Positions 27,573 to 36,103 of a stretch of DNA of 64,000 nt are shown here, one piece after another (position 1 is the stretch's first letter; each line of letters begins with the position of its first letter). Under the pieces are notes generated by a model. It saw only the letters and a list, made by a program, of their open reading frames with translations, ran no database searches and had not been told where the DNA came from. Source of the stretch: Cellulomonas sp. Leaf395 (GTDB lineage Bacteria; Actinomycetota; Actinomycetes; Actinomycetales; Cellulomonadaceae); assembly GCF_001424125.1 (NCBI RefSeq), contig NZ_LMQI01000001.1:523688-587687 (forward strand), given 5' to 3'. A program made the position numbers and the translations under genes.

Positions 27573-28895
27573 TCACGCCGGAGGGATGTTCTGGTTGAGC
27601 CGGAAGGCGTTGTCGGGGTCCCAGGCCGACTTCAGCGCCTGGAGGCGCGCGTACGTGGCGGCTCCGTAGGCCCGGTGCACACCCGCAGCCCCCTCCGCCC
27701 CGAGCGCGTTGACGTACACCCCGACGCTCCAGGGCTCGATCGTCGCGGCGAGTCGTCGGCACGTCGCAGCGTGGCGCTCGTCGTCCGCCGGGTCCTCCCA
27801 CTTGGCGCCCACGTCGTACTCGAACCGCGTGTCGCGGTGCGCGAATGCCGTCGCCCCCGGGTCGACGTCCGCGATGGCGCCGCCGTACGCGACGAGGCTC
27901 GCCGCCCCCACGTCCGCCTCCGCGTGGGCGAGGAACGCCTCGAGCGCCGCGTCGGGCAGCTCCCGGACGTAGTGGCTCTTGGCGTAGCGGCGGAAGCCGT
28001 GCCCCGCGCCGACGTCCGACTGCCGCTGCAGGTCGACATAGCTGATCGGCGCGACCCGTCGGGCCAGGGCGGCGCCGAGGCCGTCGAGCCGCGCGACCAC
28101 CGGTGCGGCGTCGTCGGGCGGGCCGACCCAGACGAACCCCAGCGTGAGCGGACCCCCGGCGCGCACCTCGGCGATGAGGGTCGCGCGCCTCGGTGCGTCG
28201 TCGGCCCACGCCAGCCACGTCCGGAGCGCATCGAGGCCGCGCGCGGGGTCGAGGTCCACCTCGGCGACCAGGGCCTTCGTGCCGACGTCGTGCAGCGTGA
28301 GGTCGAAACGCGTGACGACGCCGAAGTTGCCGCCGCCGCCGCGCAGCCCCCAGAACAGGTCGGGGTGCTCGTCGGCCGTCGCACGGACGAGCTCGCCGTC
28401 GGCGGTCACCACCTCGTACCCCAGCGCGTTGTCGCAGGTGAGGCCGAGCTCCCGGCCGAGCCAGCCGACGCCGCCACCGAGGGCCAGCCCGCCGATGCCC
28501 GTGTGCGACACGATCCCCGCCGTCGTCGCCAACCCGTACGGCTGCGAGGCCGCGTCGAGCGACCCCAGCAGGGCCCCGCCCTGCACCTGCGCCGTGCTGG
28601 CTCCCGGGTCGACGTCGACGCCCCGCATCCGGGACAGGTCGATCATCAGCCCGCCGTCGGGCACCGCCCATCCCGGGGCGCTGTGCCCGCCGCCTCGCAC
28701 ACCGAGCGGCAGACCGAGCTCGCGCGCGACCCGGACCGCGGCACGCACGTCGTCGGTGCCGGCGCACCGGACGACGTACGCCGGCCGACGGTCGACGGTG
28801 CCGTTCCAGACAGTACGCGCGACGTCGTAGTCGGGTGAGTCGGGCACGAGGACCTCGCCCTCGAACCTGCCGGGCAGCACTCCGCCTGTGGGCAT
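27573..28895 (-). CDS. FAD-linked oxidoreductase, berberine-bridge type
   Basis: 440 aa. FAD-binding PCMH domain with the covalent-flavin His in GVRGGGHSAPGW, and GIGGLALGGGVGWLGRE and GLRGGGGNFGVVTRFDL; the C-terminal BBE motif region ends AFRLNQNIPP. Relatives oxidise sugars, alkaloids or nicotine. The position where bicovalent enzymes have a CxxVG cysteine reads VSHTG, so only monocovalent (8-alpha-histidyl) flavin attachment is expected. ATG at 28895 is preferred to the one at 28931 because homology starts there. Confidence 0.9.
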   Translation of the reverse strand: MPTGGVLPGRFEGEVLVPDSPDYDVARTVWNGTVDRRPAYVVRCAGTDDVRAAVRVARELGLPLGVRGGGHSAPGWAVPDGGLMIDLSRMRGVDVDPGASTAQVQGGALLGSLDAASQPYGLATTAGIVSHTGIGGLALGGGVGWLGRELGLTCDNALGYEVVTADGELVRATADEHPDLFWGLRGGGGNFGVVTRFDLTLHDVGTKALVAEVDLDPARGLDALRTWLAWADDAPRRATLIAEVRAGGPLTLGFVWVGPPDDAAPVVARLDGLGAALARRVAPISYVDLQRQSDVGAGHGFRRYAKSHYVRELPDAALEAFLAHAEADVGAASLVAYGGAIADVDPGATAFAHRDTRFEYDVGAKWEDPADDERHAATCRRLAATIEPWSVGVYVNALGAEGAAGVHRAYGAATYARLQALKSAWDPDNAFRLNQNIPPA

Positions 28896-29044
28896 GCAAC
28901 GACTCTGGCGGCTACCGTGCGGGTCTGCCAAGGGAATAGAACGGTCACGTGCCTGCCGGGTTGGGGCCGTGCGTCGGCCCGATGACCGGCCTCGGCCCGT
29001 TCGCGTCCGCGTTGGGTAGGATCTGCGCGTTCCCCGTGGATCGC

Positions 29045-29117
29045 GCGCCTGTAGCTCAGGGGATAGAGCACCGCTCTCCTAAAGCGGGTGTCGGCAGTTC
29101 GAATCTGCCCAGGCGCA
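29045..29117 (+). tRNA. tRNA-Arg (CCU anticodon)
   Basis: A complete 73-nt cloverleaf: acceptor GCGCCTG/CAGGCGC, D stem GCTC/GAGC, anticodon stem CCGCT/AGCGG with loop CTCCTAA (anticodon CCT, reads AGG), T stem GGCAG/CTGCC with TTCGAAT, discriminator A; the CCA is not encoded. This tRNA is a frequent integration site for actinobacterial elements, in keeping with the recombinase stub 2 kb downstream. Confidence 0.97.
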
Positions 29118-29449
29118 CAGTGTGTTGTGGCAGGTCAGGGCGATCTTGCGTACGACGGGTGCCGTCGGTGCGACCGCAATGTCCGGTTCGTGGTCAGCAT
29201 GTGGTCAGCAGTTCTCCCGGCCCACACCCCGGAACTCGGGTCGCCACGCAGAACTGTTGAGGCGTGGCCGCGCCCCCCAACTTGCGTCTCGAGGCTCTTG
29301 CCACGGCTGAGGACTGCAGGCCCAGGCCGCGGTGACACGGAAGCCCGCGGTGACACGGAAGCCCGCCGCAGTTCGCCCGCGCGACCGGGCAGTACTGCCG
29401 GGCTGCGGGACGACCGACGAGCATCGCCCCGCAGCGCCGCGTCAGTCGA
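29118..29449. other. Gene-free stretch downstream of tRNA-Arg with short tandem repeats
   Basis: No coding frame is convincing here. It holds two copies of GTGGTCAGCA (29190-29199 and 29201-29210) and an exact tandem 18-bp repeat (29328-29345 and 29346-29363, CGCGGTGACACGGAAGCC). The position next to a tRNA and a decaying recombinase suggests attachment-site debris. Confidence 0.5.
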
Positions 29450-30907
29450 TTACGGGTGCTGGACGAGCAGTTCGCCGGCTCCGGTGGCGTGCTTGCCGTG
29501 CCACTTGACGTCCGCATACGTGGTCAGCGGTGTGTAGGGGTACTCCTCTGCCGGGTCCCATCGGACGTCGTTGCTGAACCCGGCCAGGGCCCAGACGGGC
29601 GCCGTGGTCCCGTTCGCCTCGGCCTCGGCGAGGGCCGCCTGCTGGTTGTGCGAGTAGGCCGCTGCGGCGAGGGCTTCCACATCGACCGGCCGGGCGTTGA
29701 ACCAGGAGCCGGAGTCCGCGAACTCGGTGCCGTTCCAGTGGGCGACGATGATCGACTCGTCGGCGCCCGGGCCGGTGTACTCGAAGGCGTTGCCCTCTGA
29801 GATGACGCTCGAGTCGTGGCCGAAACCGAGAAAGTACGCGTGCCCGCCGTTAGCGGTAGACCTGATCGGCGAGATGGGGTCGTTGACGTCGGCGACGTAC
29901 AGGTTGTTCAGCACGTGCACATTGCCGAACCTCACGCGAGGCGACCGCTGCGAGGTGCCCTCGAAGAGGTTCCCCGCGATCGTGACGCGCAGACGTCCTG
30001 CGTCGGTGTCGGCGTTGCCGTCGCCGGAGCCGAGCAGCATCGTCTTGTCGTGGGCGAGGAAGCGGCTGTTAGTGATGGTGACGAAGTCCGTCCCGTCCTT
30101 CATGTCGAACAGGCCGTCGTGGCGGTTGGCGGGCTTGCCGTTGGGGCCCGTCGGCGCGGCGCTGTCGGGGTAGGCGCCGTCGGTGAAGGTGACGTGGTCG
30201 ACCCAGATGTTGTGAGCGGTGACCGACGACATCGCGTCGAAGCGAGCGTTCCACGAGCCCTCCTCGCCGTCCCACGGATCCCAGGAGGAGAACCAGTCGA
30301 CGGGCGCCTCGATGGTGAGGTTGCGGATCACGATGTCGCTGTCGACGTGCAGCATCACATTGGTGGCGTCCAAGCCGGCGTCGGTGCCCAGGCCGAGCAC
30401 CGTGGTGTTGCTCGGGATCTTGATCTCCTGCTGCCGCTTCAAATTGTTGCTGCCGGTCGTACGCAGCCGGCGCGTCTGGCCGCAGTAGTCATGCGTCTGA
30501 TCGCTCCAGCCCTGATCCGTGAAGCACGACAGGTACTGCTCAATGTCGTAGCCCGGCGCGTAGTCCTGCTCGCCCAGCAGTCGGCCGTCGGCCGCCTCAT
30601 TGCCGTGAATCGTCCCCTGCACATAGACGATCTTCGGCTCGTCAGGAGCGCCCCGGTTGTCGAGTGCGGCGAGCAGCTCCGCGCGGTTGGAGACGACATA
30701 GGTGCTCTCCGGCGCCGCACCGGCGCCACCGTCAGTCCCCCCGTTGGCCGTTGCCCAGCCCACGCTCGCGGCCTCGTGGGGGCCGGCGACCGGTGTGTGG
30801 TTGCCAATGCCCGCCGCCGGGGCGGCGGTGGCCGCCGGAAGGGCAATCGTGGCGGCCAGTGCCAGAGAGGCGATCCGTGCGCGGTGGGGTGCGTGTCGTC
30901 GGTGCAT
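29450..30907 (-). CDS. Secreted pectate lyase (PL1-type beta-helix)
   Basis: 485 aa. Tat/Sec-like signal (HRARIASLALAATIALPAAT), then a right-handed beta-helix with PL1 features: IKIPSNTTVLGLGTDAGL, DIVIRNLTI, NIWVDHVTFTDG (WiDH-like), HDGLFDMKDGTDFVTITNS, RSPRVRFGNVHVLNNLY. It cleaves polygalacturonate by beta-elimination with Ca2+. ATG 30907 has GGAG 7 nt upstream. It is the first gene beyond tRNA-Arg. A LacI-type palindrome lies 54 nt upstream of its start. Confidence 0.9.
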   Translation of the reverse strand: MHRRHAPHRARIASLALAATIALPAATAAPAAGIGNHTPVAGPHEAASVGWATANGGTDGGAGAAPESTYVVSNRAELLAALDNRGAPDEPKIVYVQGTIHGNEAADGRLLGEQDYAPGYDIEQYLSCFTDQGWSDQTHDYCGQTRRLRTTGSNNLKRQQEIKIPSNTTVLGLGTDAGLDATNVMLHVDSDIVIRNLTIEAPVDWFSSWDPWDGEEGSWNARFDAMSSVTAHNIWVDHVTFTDGAYPDSAAPTGPNGKPANRHDGLFDMKDGTDFVTITNSRFLAHDKTMLLGSGDGNADTDAGRLRVTIAGNLFEGTSQRSPRVRFGNVHVLNNLYVADVNDPISPIRSTANGGHAYFLGFGHDSSVISEGNAFEYTGPGADESIIVAHWNGTEFADSGSWFNARPVDVEALAAAAYSHNQQAALAEAEANGTTAPVWALAGFSNDVRWDPAEEYPYTPLTTYADVKWHGKHATGAGELLVQHP

Positions 30908-30958
30908 GAGGTGACTCCATCGTCGGGGGACATGAACCATGGGACGCCATCGTCCCGG

Positions 30959-30971
30959 AGAAAGCGCTTAC
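30959..30971. promoter_or_regulatory. LacI-type operator candidate for pectate lyase
   Basis: AAGCGCTT (30962-30969) within GAGAAAGCGCTTAC, 52-62 nt before the pectate lyase start. The central CG flanked by symmetric A/T and G/C resembles operators of LacI-family sugar regulators. Confidence 0.5.
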
Positions 30972-31106
30972 CGTTGTGAGTGGGGGCCACGCTACTTGCA
31001 CGGGGCACCTCGATGTCAATGCCCGGCGCGTTGCGCTGCGAGTGGCCCAGCACTGTTGTGGCGGACCGACCTGTGCCGTGTCGTATGGCTGGAAAGTGCT
31101 CGTGAC

Positions 31107-31420
31107 CTAGCCAGAACCTCGCTGTCTGTCAGGGCTTGCGTCGTGATCCGGAAACATGGGCATCCGCTCCATTGCTACCCACGGCGCCTCGGAGAACAGG
31201 TGGCCGTACAGGTCCATCGTCATCGTCGCGGTGGCGTGGCCGAGGATCATCTGGACCGCCTTCACATCGGCGCCGGCGGCGATGAGGAGCGAGGCGGCGG
31301 TGTGGCGGAGGTCGTGAATCGTCGTGCCGGCCAGGCCGACTGACTGCGTGGTCTCGGTCCAGCGGGATCGGACCCGGAAATTGGTGTTGTCCAGATCGCG
31401 CCCGTCGGGCCGGAGGGTCA
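31107..31420 (-). pseudogene. Tyrosine recombinase (phage-type integrase) C-terminal fragment
   Basis: Reading leftwards there is an open frame without a start codon that encodes about 104 residues of an integrase catalytic domain: LRPDGRDLDNTNFRVRSRW, the conserved HDLRHTAASLLIAAGAD (catalytic His and Arg), MILGHATATMTMDLYGHLF (second His and nucleophile Tyr), ending at TAG 31107-31109. A stop at 31518-31520 and lack of upstream homology show the N-terminal domain and the first catalytic Arg are gone. It is the stub of an element that probably entered at tRNA-Arg. Confidence 0.85.
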
Positions 31421-32076
31421 GCCAGTATCGTCGGTCTTTACCGCCGGAAATACCCGTGTGAAACAGCCCCCGGGCGGTACGTCGAGCGGCGGCGGCTGAA
31501 GGGCCGGGTACGCCTGATCAGGCTCGCTCGGCCACAAGACCTCAACCGTCTCGGCCGCAGCTCGAAGTGCTTCGGCATCCACAGTGAGACTCGACTCGTC
31601 CACGCCGAGGTTGGGTCGGCGTAGTCGAGCACCCGGGCTCCGGGCGGCGGCGCTGGGGTCAACCACAGGGTGCTCGACCACTCGCGACCTCCACCACCGC
31701 CCCAGTGCTTGAGCACCAGTTGGTCTACTGCCGGCCTGTTGTTCCAGCTGTAGCGCCCGGCTACGGCGGCGACACGTCCACCGACGAATCCCGCTCCGGC
31801 GAACGGTCCCACGTCGACTGTCGAGTGCATGCGATCGTCGGGGCCGGGATCGATACGACACCGGACCGCCAGGTCGATCTGGAGTCCGGTGGTGTAGCGA
31901 GAAAGTCCTACGAGGAGGATCTCCACATCTGCGGACCGCCCGATGAGGGTGCTCAAGCCCAGAGCGGAGGGGATCCCATTGTCCGGCGGTCCGGACCGGA
32001 ACCTTGCCTGGGCGACGTCGTGCGCGTCGTCGGAGAAGGCCAGGGCCGAATGCATGACCTTGACCCTCGTCCGCAT
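31418..32076 (-). pseudogene. Conserved actinobacterial hypothetical gene with a frameshift
   Basis: Two overlapping frames together look like one protein. The first part (GLSTLIGRSADVEILLVGLS, LQIDLAVRCR, GGRVAAVAGRYS, HWGGGGGREWSSTLWLTPAP, ARVLDYADP) continues in another frame as NLGVDESSLTVDAEALRAAA and VEVLWPSEP. The shift lies near 31615-31625, where one inserted base would restore a continuous reading. The pattern (Gly run, W-LTPLPPPG, WP at the end) recalls a common unnamed actinobacterial family. Its 3' end abuts the integrase stub. A sequencing error could also explain it. Confidence 0.6.
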
Positions 32077-32199
32077 CCGTCAGCTGGTCAACGGCTTTCG
32101 TCGTGACCACTGGTCCGCTGGCAAGCAGGATCGACCTCTCCCGAGGAGCGCGCCGTTCCCTACCGCGTGAAGCACGGCCCACCTCTATCGTCCGTGCGC

Positions 32200-32634
32200 A
32201 TGGGAACGAACCGGCTGGTGGCCGTGCTGGCCAGCGCCGCACTCACGCTCGTGTTCGCAGGAGGATGTGCTGCCACCGCCGAGTCAAGCGACTCGACCCC
32301 GGCGACCACCGCATCGGCATCCGAATGCCCCGACAAACCACACCGGCCCGTCAGCGCTGACGAGGCAGCGTCATGTGTCTACCGGGCGTGGGTCTCCGGC
32401 GACGACAACGTGGTGCTGGCCTACGGTGATCGCGGCGTGCTTGATCCACTCCCGACCGTCATGGCCGACCCACAGATGACGTCGGACGGGTGCTCGGCTC
32501 CCGCTGGAGCGGACGAGGCCATCGTGTGCACGTGGTCTGGCGACTTCCAGGACGGCCCAGTCGCGATTCACATGCAGGTCACAGGGAATGCCTCGGACGG
32601 CTACCGCGTCACCAAGATCGATGTCGAGCACTGA
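32200..32634 (+). CDS. Small secreted lipoprotein, hypothetical
   Basis: 144 aa. Signal LVAVLASAALTLVFAGGC ends in a lipobox-like AGGC, followed by a Ser/Thr/Ala linker and a compact domain with four Cys (ECPDK, AASCVYRAWVSGDD, DGCSAPAG, IVCTWSG). No family recognised. ATG 32200; no clear Shine-Dalgarno. First of three small envelope genes with no assigned function. Confidence 0.65.
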   Translation: MGTNRLVAVLASAALTLVFAGGCAATAESSDSTPATTASASECPDKPHRPVSADEAASCVYRAWVSGDDNVVLAYGDRGVLDPLPTVMADPQMTSDGCSAPAGADEAIVCTWSGDFQDGPVAIHMQVTGNASDGYRVTKIDVEH

Positions 32635-32889
32635 CCCTGGCTCGGGCCTCACATAGCCGGTCACGAGGCGACGGACCGCCGGGTCGATGCGCGGGAGGCG
32701 GTGGCCGTCTTCTTGACCGTTGTCCCGCTTCGGTGGACGGTGGTCCGAGACACCTCGCCGCGCGGAGGACCCGTCCCGAGTCGGGGCCACCACCTTGCTG
32801 ACGCGACCCGAACAAGCGCTCACGGAGCCGTCCGCTCGACCGTGACGCACACGGAGTGCTGAGTGCGGTACGGCCGCGGGGGAAGTCCG

Positions 32890-33312
32890 ATGGTGGCGAA
32901 GCGATCCGCAGAGCGGAACCGGGCGGTGAGGATGGCCGACGTCGGGCTCATCGAACCCCCCGACCCGTCGGCCGCGCCTCTCGAACAGCGTCGTCGGCGT
33001 CGCGGGACGGCGTGGCTCTGGTCGGCAGCACTCGTCGGTGCGGCGGCCGTCGTGATCGTCACCTCGGGCCGGCTGGGCCTCACCACTAGGCCCGACGTGC
33101 CGGACGGCGCGACCGACACGGCGAGCATGCTGCCGGTCCCCGAAGGGGAGGGAGGTAGTTCCAACGTCCCTCCGACAATCCCGCCCAGCACGCTCGCAGG
33201 AGACTACGTGCTCGCACAGGACTACGTGCTCGCACTGGAGTCGGTCGGTGAGGGCGACCACGTCATCGTTCTGTTCGGGAGGGCCTCCGACCCGGCCGCG
33301 TCGCGCGGCTAG
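32890..33312 (+). CDS. Hypothetical single-pass membrane protein
   Basis: 140 aa. Cytosolic basic N-terminus (EQRRRRRGTAW), TM helix at about 43-58 (WSAALVGAAAVVIVTSG), then an extracellular Pro/Thr stretch. An exact duplication of DYVLA (coding GDYVLAQDYVLALES) comes from an 18-bp tandem repeat near 33204-33237. ATG 32890 chosen for GGGGGAAG upstream; GTG 32863 is equally well placed. It may form an operon with the next gene, which is 74 nt away. Confidence 0.6.
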   Translation: MVAKRSAERNRAVRMADVGLIEPPDPSAAPLEQRRRRRGTAWLWSAALVGAAAVVIVTSGRLGLTTRPDVPDGATDTASMLPVPEGEGGSSNVPPTIPPSTLAGDYVLAQDYVLALESVGEGDHVIVLFGRASDPAASRG

Positions 33313-33386
33313 AAGGGCGCCGCGCCACTGACCGGTCCAGGGCCAGAGCAGTCCGCCCGGCTGACCCGAACCGAAAGGACACGCAG

Positions 33387-34028
33387 ATGGACGAGCCGAC
33401 AGGCCCGATGAACGGCCGTGAGCACGATCCGACAGCGCCCGATGCCATGGGCGGCCTGCCCCCAACCGAGGGCGGACGAGCCGCGGCAGCAAGCGGGGCA
33501 GCGAATCCGTCGCACGCTGCGGCGCTCGAAACCACGCCACGAGATCCACACAACGGGCGTGTCCGACGTGTCCTGCCATGGGGCATCGCCGCGGTTGCGG
33601 TGCTGGTGGCGGCCATCGCCGTCGGTGTCCTCGTCGTCAACGAGTCGAGCGAGCCCGAACCGGTAGCACAGCTCACGCCGCAGGCCGATCCCGACCAAGG
33701 GGCCATTCCTCTCGACGACGAGGCCGCCACGACCATGGGCGGCGTGACGGACGCCGACTTCGTCTCCTACGGCTCCTACGGCGAGCTGCAAGTCTGGAGC
33801 ACGACGACGCCGGAGGCGAAGCCGTGCCTCGCGATAGTCGCGGAGAATCGCATCATCATGGTCCGCTGCTCAGCACCGTCGCTCGACCCCGTCGCCGATC
33901 TTGACTTCCCGCCCGACATGTTCCCACCGGCGCCGTCCGGTGAGCCGACCTCACATGTCCGGTTCGTGCTCCACGATGAGCTCGTCGACGTGTACCTGGC
34001 ACCGAATCCTGAGGGCGGGTTCTACTGA
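33387..34028 (+). CDS. Hypothetical single-pass membrane protein
   Basis: 213 aa: hydrophilic N-terminus, a TM helix at about 65-86 (GIAAVAVLVAAIAVGVLVVN), and an extracellular domain with two Cys (KPCLAIVAENRIIMVRCSA), ending in a short DVYLAPNPEGGFY. Similar size and layout to the preceding protein. AGGA 8 nt before ATG supports the start. No family recognised. Confidence 0.68.
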   Translation: MDEPTGPMNGREHDPTAPDAMGGLPPTEGGRAAAASGAANPSHAAALETTPRDPHNGRVRRVLPWGIAAVAVLVAAIAVGVLVVNESSEPEPVAQLTPQADPDQGAIPLDDEAATTMGGVTDADFVSYGSYGELQVWSTTTPEAKPCLAIVAENRIIMVRCSAPSLDPVADLDFPPDMFPPAPSGEPTSHVRFVLHDELVDVYLAPNPEGGFY

Positions 34029-34090
34029 CACCAGTCGCGTGCAACGCGGAACTCGGTACGCACACCACGCACCGGGGGCGTTGGTCGGAG

Positions 34091-34327
34091 TTGTCTCTCC
34101 TGGGCTCGCGCCGCTGGTCTGAACACGAAGCGGAAGTCACGACAGCGCAATGCCGCGTCCAGCGGCAGTTGATACACCACGTCCGCTCGGTGGCGCTCGG
34201 CGTGGACGGTGACGGTTGTGTGGCCGTCGTTCTGCGCATCGACCGAGGTCTCCGGGTGGCGAACGCGGCGTGGATCCAGGAGTTGCCCTCACTCGGCGTG
34301 GTCAGCACGAACGCCGATGGCGCGTGA
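34091..34327 (+). CDS. Possible C-terminal gene fragment
   Basis: A TTG-started frame of 78 codons reading QLIHHVRSVALGVDGDGC and RIDRGLRVANAAWIQELPSL has a protein-like composition, and its stop codon falls inside a strong terminator hairpin. It may be the tail of a lost gene. No homology is recognised; it could equally be chance. Confidence 0.25.
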   Translation: MSLLGSRRWSEHEAEVTTAQCRVQRQLIHHVRSVALGVDGDGCVAVVLRIDRGLRVANAAWIQELPSLGVVSTNADGA

Positions 34328-34352
34328 GCCTCTGGGCCCACGCGCCATCGGC
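34313..34352. terminator. Strong bidirectional hairpin
   Basis: Perfect 14-bp stem GCCGATGGCGCGTG (34313-34326) and CACGCGCCATCGGC (34339-34352) with a 12-nt loop, 17 nt beyond the xylanase stop (34370). It probably ends xylanase transcription and marks the border of the accessory stretch. Confidence 0.8.
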
Positions 34353-34369
34353 GACTCAGCGGAGCCGTC

Positions 34370-35527
34370 TTACCTGTTCAGGCCCGGCGCCGTGCGCGGG
34401 GACTTGCCGGGGGTGGCGTCGGTGAGGCTCTCGAGAAGTGCGTAGTACGCGGGCTTCTTCTCGAACTCCTCGGTCATGATCGTCGCGTAGCCCTCGGGGA
34501 AGACGCCCGGGACCCAGGAGTGCCCGTCGTCGAAGCCCCAGACCGTGAAGCTCGTGCACGCGGGCACGTTGAGGCACGCCACCAGCATCGCGTCGTAGCG
34601 CTCGGCCTGGAGCGCGATCTGCTCGGCGGTCGGCTCCCCGTCCTCGCCGAGCGGCATGCGGACGTCGGCCTCGGTGATGGCGACCTTCAGCCCGAGCGCT
34701 GCGAACCGCTCGAAGTTCTCCTGGATCGACTCGTCGAAGCCGTACATGAGGCTCAGGTGACCCTGAGCGCCGAAGCCGTCGATCGGCACGCCGTCGGCGA
34801 GCAGCTCCTGCACCAGGGCGTAGTAGGCGTCCGTCTTGTTGTTGATGCCTTCGGCGTTGTAGTCGTTGAGGAAGAGCAGCGCCTCGGGGTCCGCCGCGTC
34901 CGCCCACCGGAAGGCGTCACCGATGAGGGCGACCGGGTCCTCGGCGCACGCCTTGAGGAAGGGGTTGGCCTCGGTGCGCAGGCGCACACCGCCGGTGTCC
35001 CAGTCGTCCTGGAAGATCTCGTTGGCCACGTCCCACTCGTAGATCTGGCCGGCGTAGCGGCTGACGACGGTGGTGATGTGCTCTTCGAGGACGGCGCGTG
35101 CCTCCTCGCAGGTCCAGGTGGCGCTGGCGTCGACCACCCACTGCGGGTTCTGGCTGTGCCAGAGCAGCGTGTGCCCGCGGACCTCCATGTTGTTGGCCTC
35201 CGCGAACGCGACGACGGCGTCTGCCCCCGAGAAGTCGTACACGCCGGGCTCCGGGTGGATCTCAGCCCACTTCATGTCGTTCTCGGGGGTCACCGAGTTG
35301 AACTCGGCGGCGAGGATGCGCTGGAACTCGGTGGGGTTCTTGCGGTCGTAGTCGAGGAGCTCGTTCTGGCCCCAGACGGCGCTGCCGATCTTGAGATCAC
35401 GCGGGGCCTCGGAGCGCAGGGTCTCCTCTGGGGGCGCGGCCTGGGCGAGGGGGGCCGAGAGCGCGAGGACGGCGAGTGCCGAGGTCGCGACGGCAGCGAC
35501 CCGCCTCATGGTTGTTGGATGGGACAT
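34370..35527 (-). CDS. GH10 endo-1,4-beta-xylanase, secreted
   Basis: 385 aa: signal peptide (AAVATSALAVLALSAPLAQA), then a single GH10 TIM barrel. GSAVWGQNELLD, FNSVTPENDMKWAEIHP and VRGHTLLWHSQNP are substrate-cleft motifs; the acid/base Glu is in WDVANEIF and the nucleophile Glu in KVAITEADVRMP. No carbohydrate-binding module follows. It hydrolyses internal xylan bonds outside the cell. RBS GGAGAGG is 9 nt upstream. A LacI-like operator lies 70-87 nt upstream of the start. Confidence 0.94.
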   Translation of the reverse strand: MSHPTTMRRVAAVATSALAVLALSAPLAQAAPPEETLRSEAPRDLKIGSAVWGQNELLDYDRKNPTEFQRILAAEFNSVTPENDMKWAEIHPEPGVYDFSGADAVVAFAEANNMEVRGHTLLWHSQNPQWVVDASATWTCEEARAVLEEHITTVVSRYAGQIYEWDVANEIFQDDWDTGGVRLRTEANPFLKACAEDPVALIGDAFRWADAADPEALLFLNDYNAEGINNKTDAYYALVQELLADGVPIDGFGAQGHLSLMYGFDESIQENFERFAALGLKVAITEADVRMPLGEDGEPTAEQIALQAERYDAMLVACLNVPACTSFTVWGFDDGHSWVPGVFPEGYATIMTEEFEKKPAYYALLESLTDATPGKSPRTAPGLNR

Positions 35528-36103
35528 CGTTGTTCCTCTCCGAAACGGGTGCCGACGGCTTTTGCCCAGCCATCGACTACCGGATCCGAGAACGGTAACG
35601 ATGTCGATAACGTTTTAGCAATAGTTTGCGGTGCTTGCGCTGCACGGTTCCTCCCGCGTGTGATCGCCGACTCGGCGGACCACACGCGCGTGCTCGCTCA
35701 GCAACTGCGGGGGGCACCACGTCACCACCAGGACTGCACCGGCGGGTCCGTCGGTGAACGCTGCCTCTCATCCTCACCACCGCATCTCCGCACCGACCGG
35801 CTGCCGCAGCATCTAGTGCGGCGAGTCAGACCGCCACCGTCCGTCCGGGGCGAGGTGAGCGGCGGTAGGCTCCGAGTGCTCCGGCGATCACGCTGGGAAT
35901 GACCGTGCCCCGCGGTGTCCACGAGGAAGCCGGGCGGCGTGTCACTGTCGGTGCCGACCTGCGTGCGCCGCAGGCTGCACGGTGACCCGGTCCGAGCGCC
36001 CCGGCTCGGGCTTTCCTGTGGCCTGGGTCGGTGGCCCGACGCTCGACGGGTCCGCGGTGCACGCGCTGCGCCAGTCGCGGCGCGGATGTGCGAAGGAGGA
36101 GAT
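35528..36103. other. 576-nt divergent intergenic region
   Basis: Between the xylanase and SNF2 helicase genes. Apart from the operator at 35597-35614 I see no supported coding frame; the frames present are short and repetitive in composition. The helicase start is set by AAGGAGG at 36094-36100. Confidence 0.6.
35597..35614. promoter_or_regulatory. LacI-type operator candidate for xylanase
   Basis: AACGATGTCGATAACGTT is an imperfect palindrome (14 of 18 positions symmetric) centred about 78 nt before the xylanase start, with the central CG typical of LacI-family sites. A LacI-family gene is encoded at 39666-40670. Confidence 0.5.

Noticed and set aside
29118-29449. CRISPR-like short repeats near tRNA-Arg
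   Set aside because: Only two copies of each repeat, directly adjacent, without spacers or cas genes.
29045-34370. Precise att boundaries of a mobile element
   Set aside because: I searched by eye for a second copy of the tRNA-Arg 3' end (CCCAGGCGCA) near 31.0-34.4 kb and did not find one, so no right end can be drawn.
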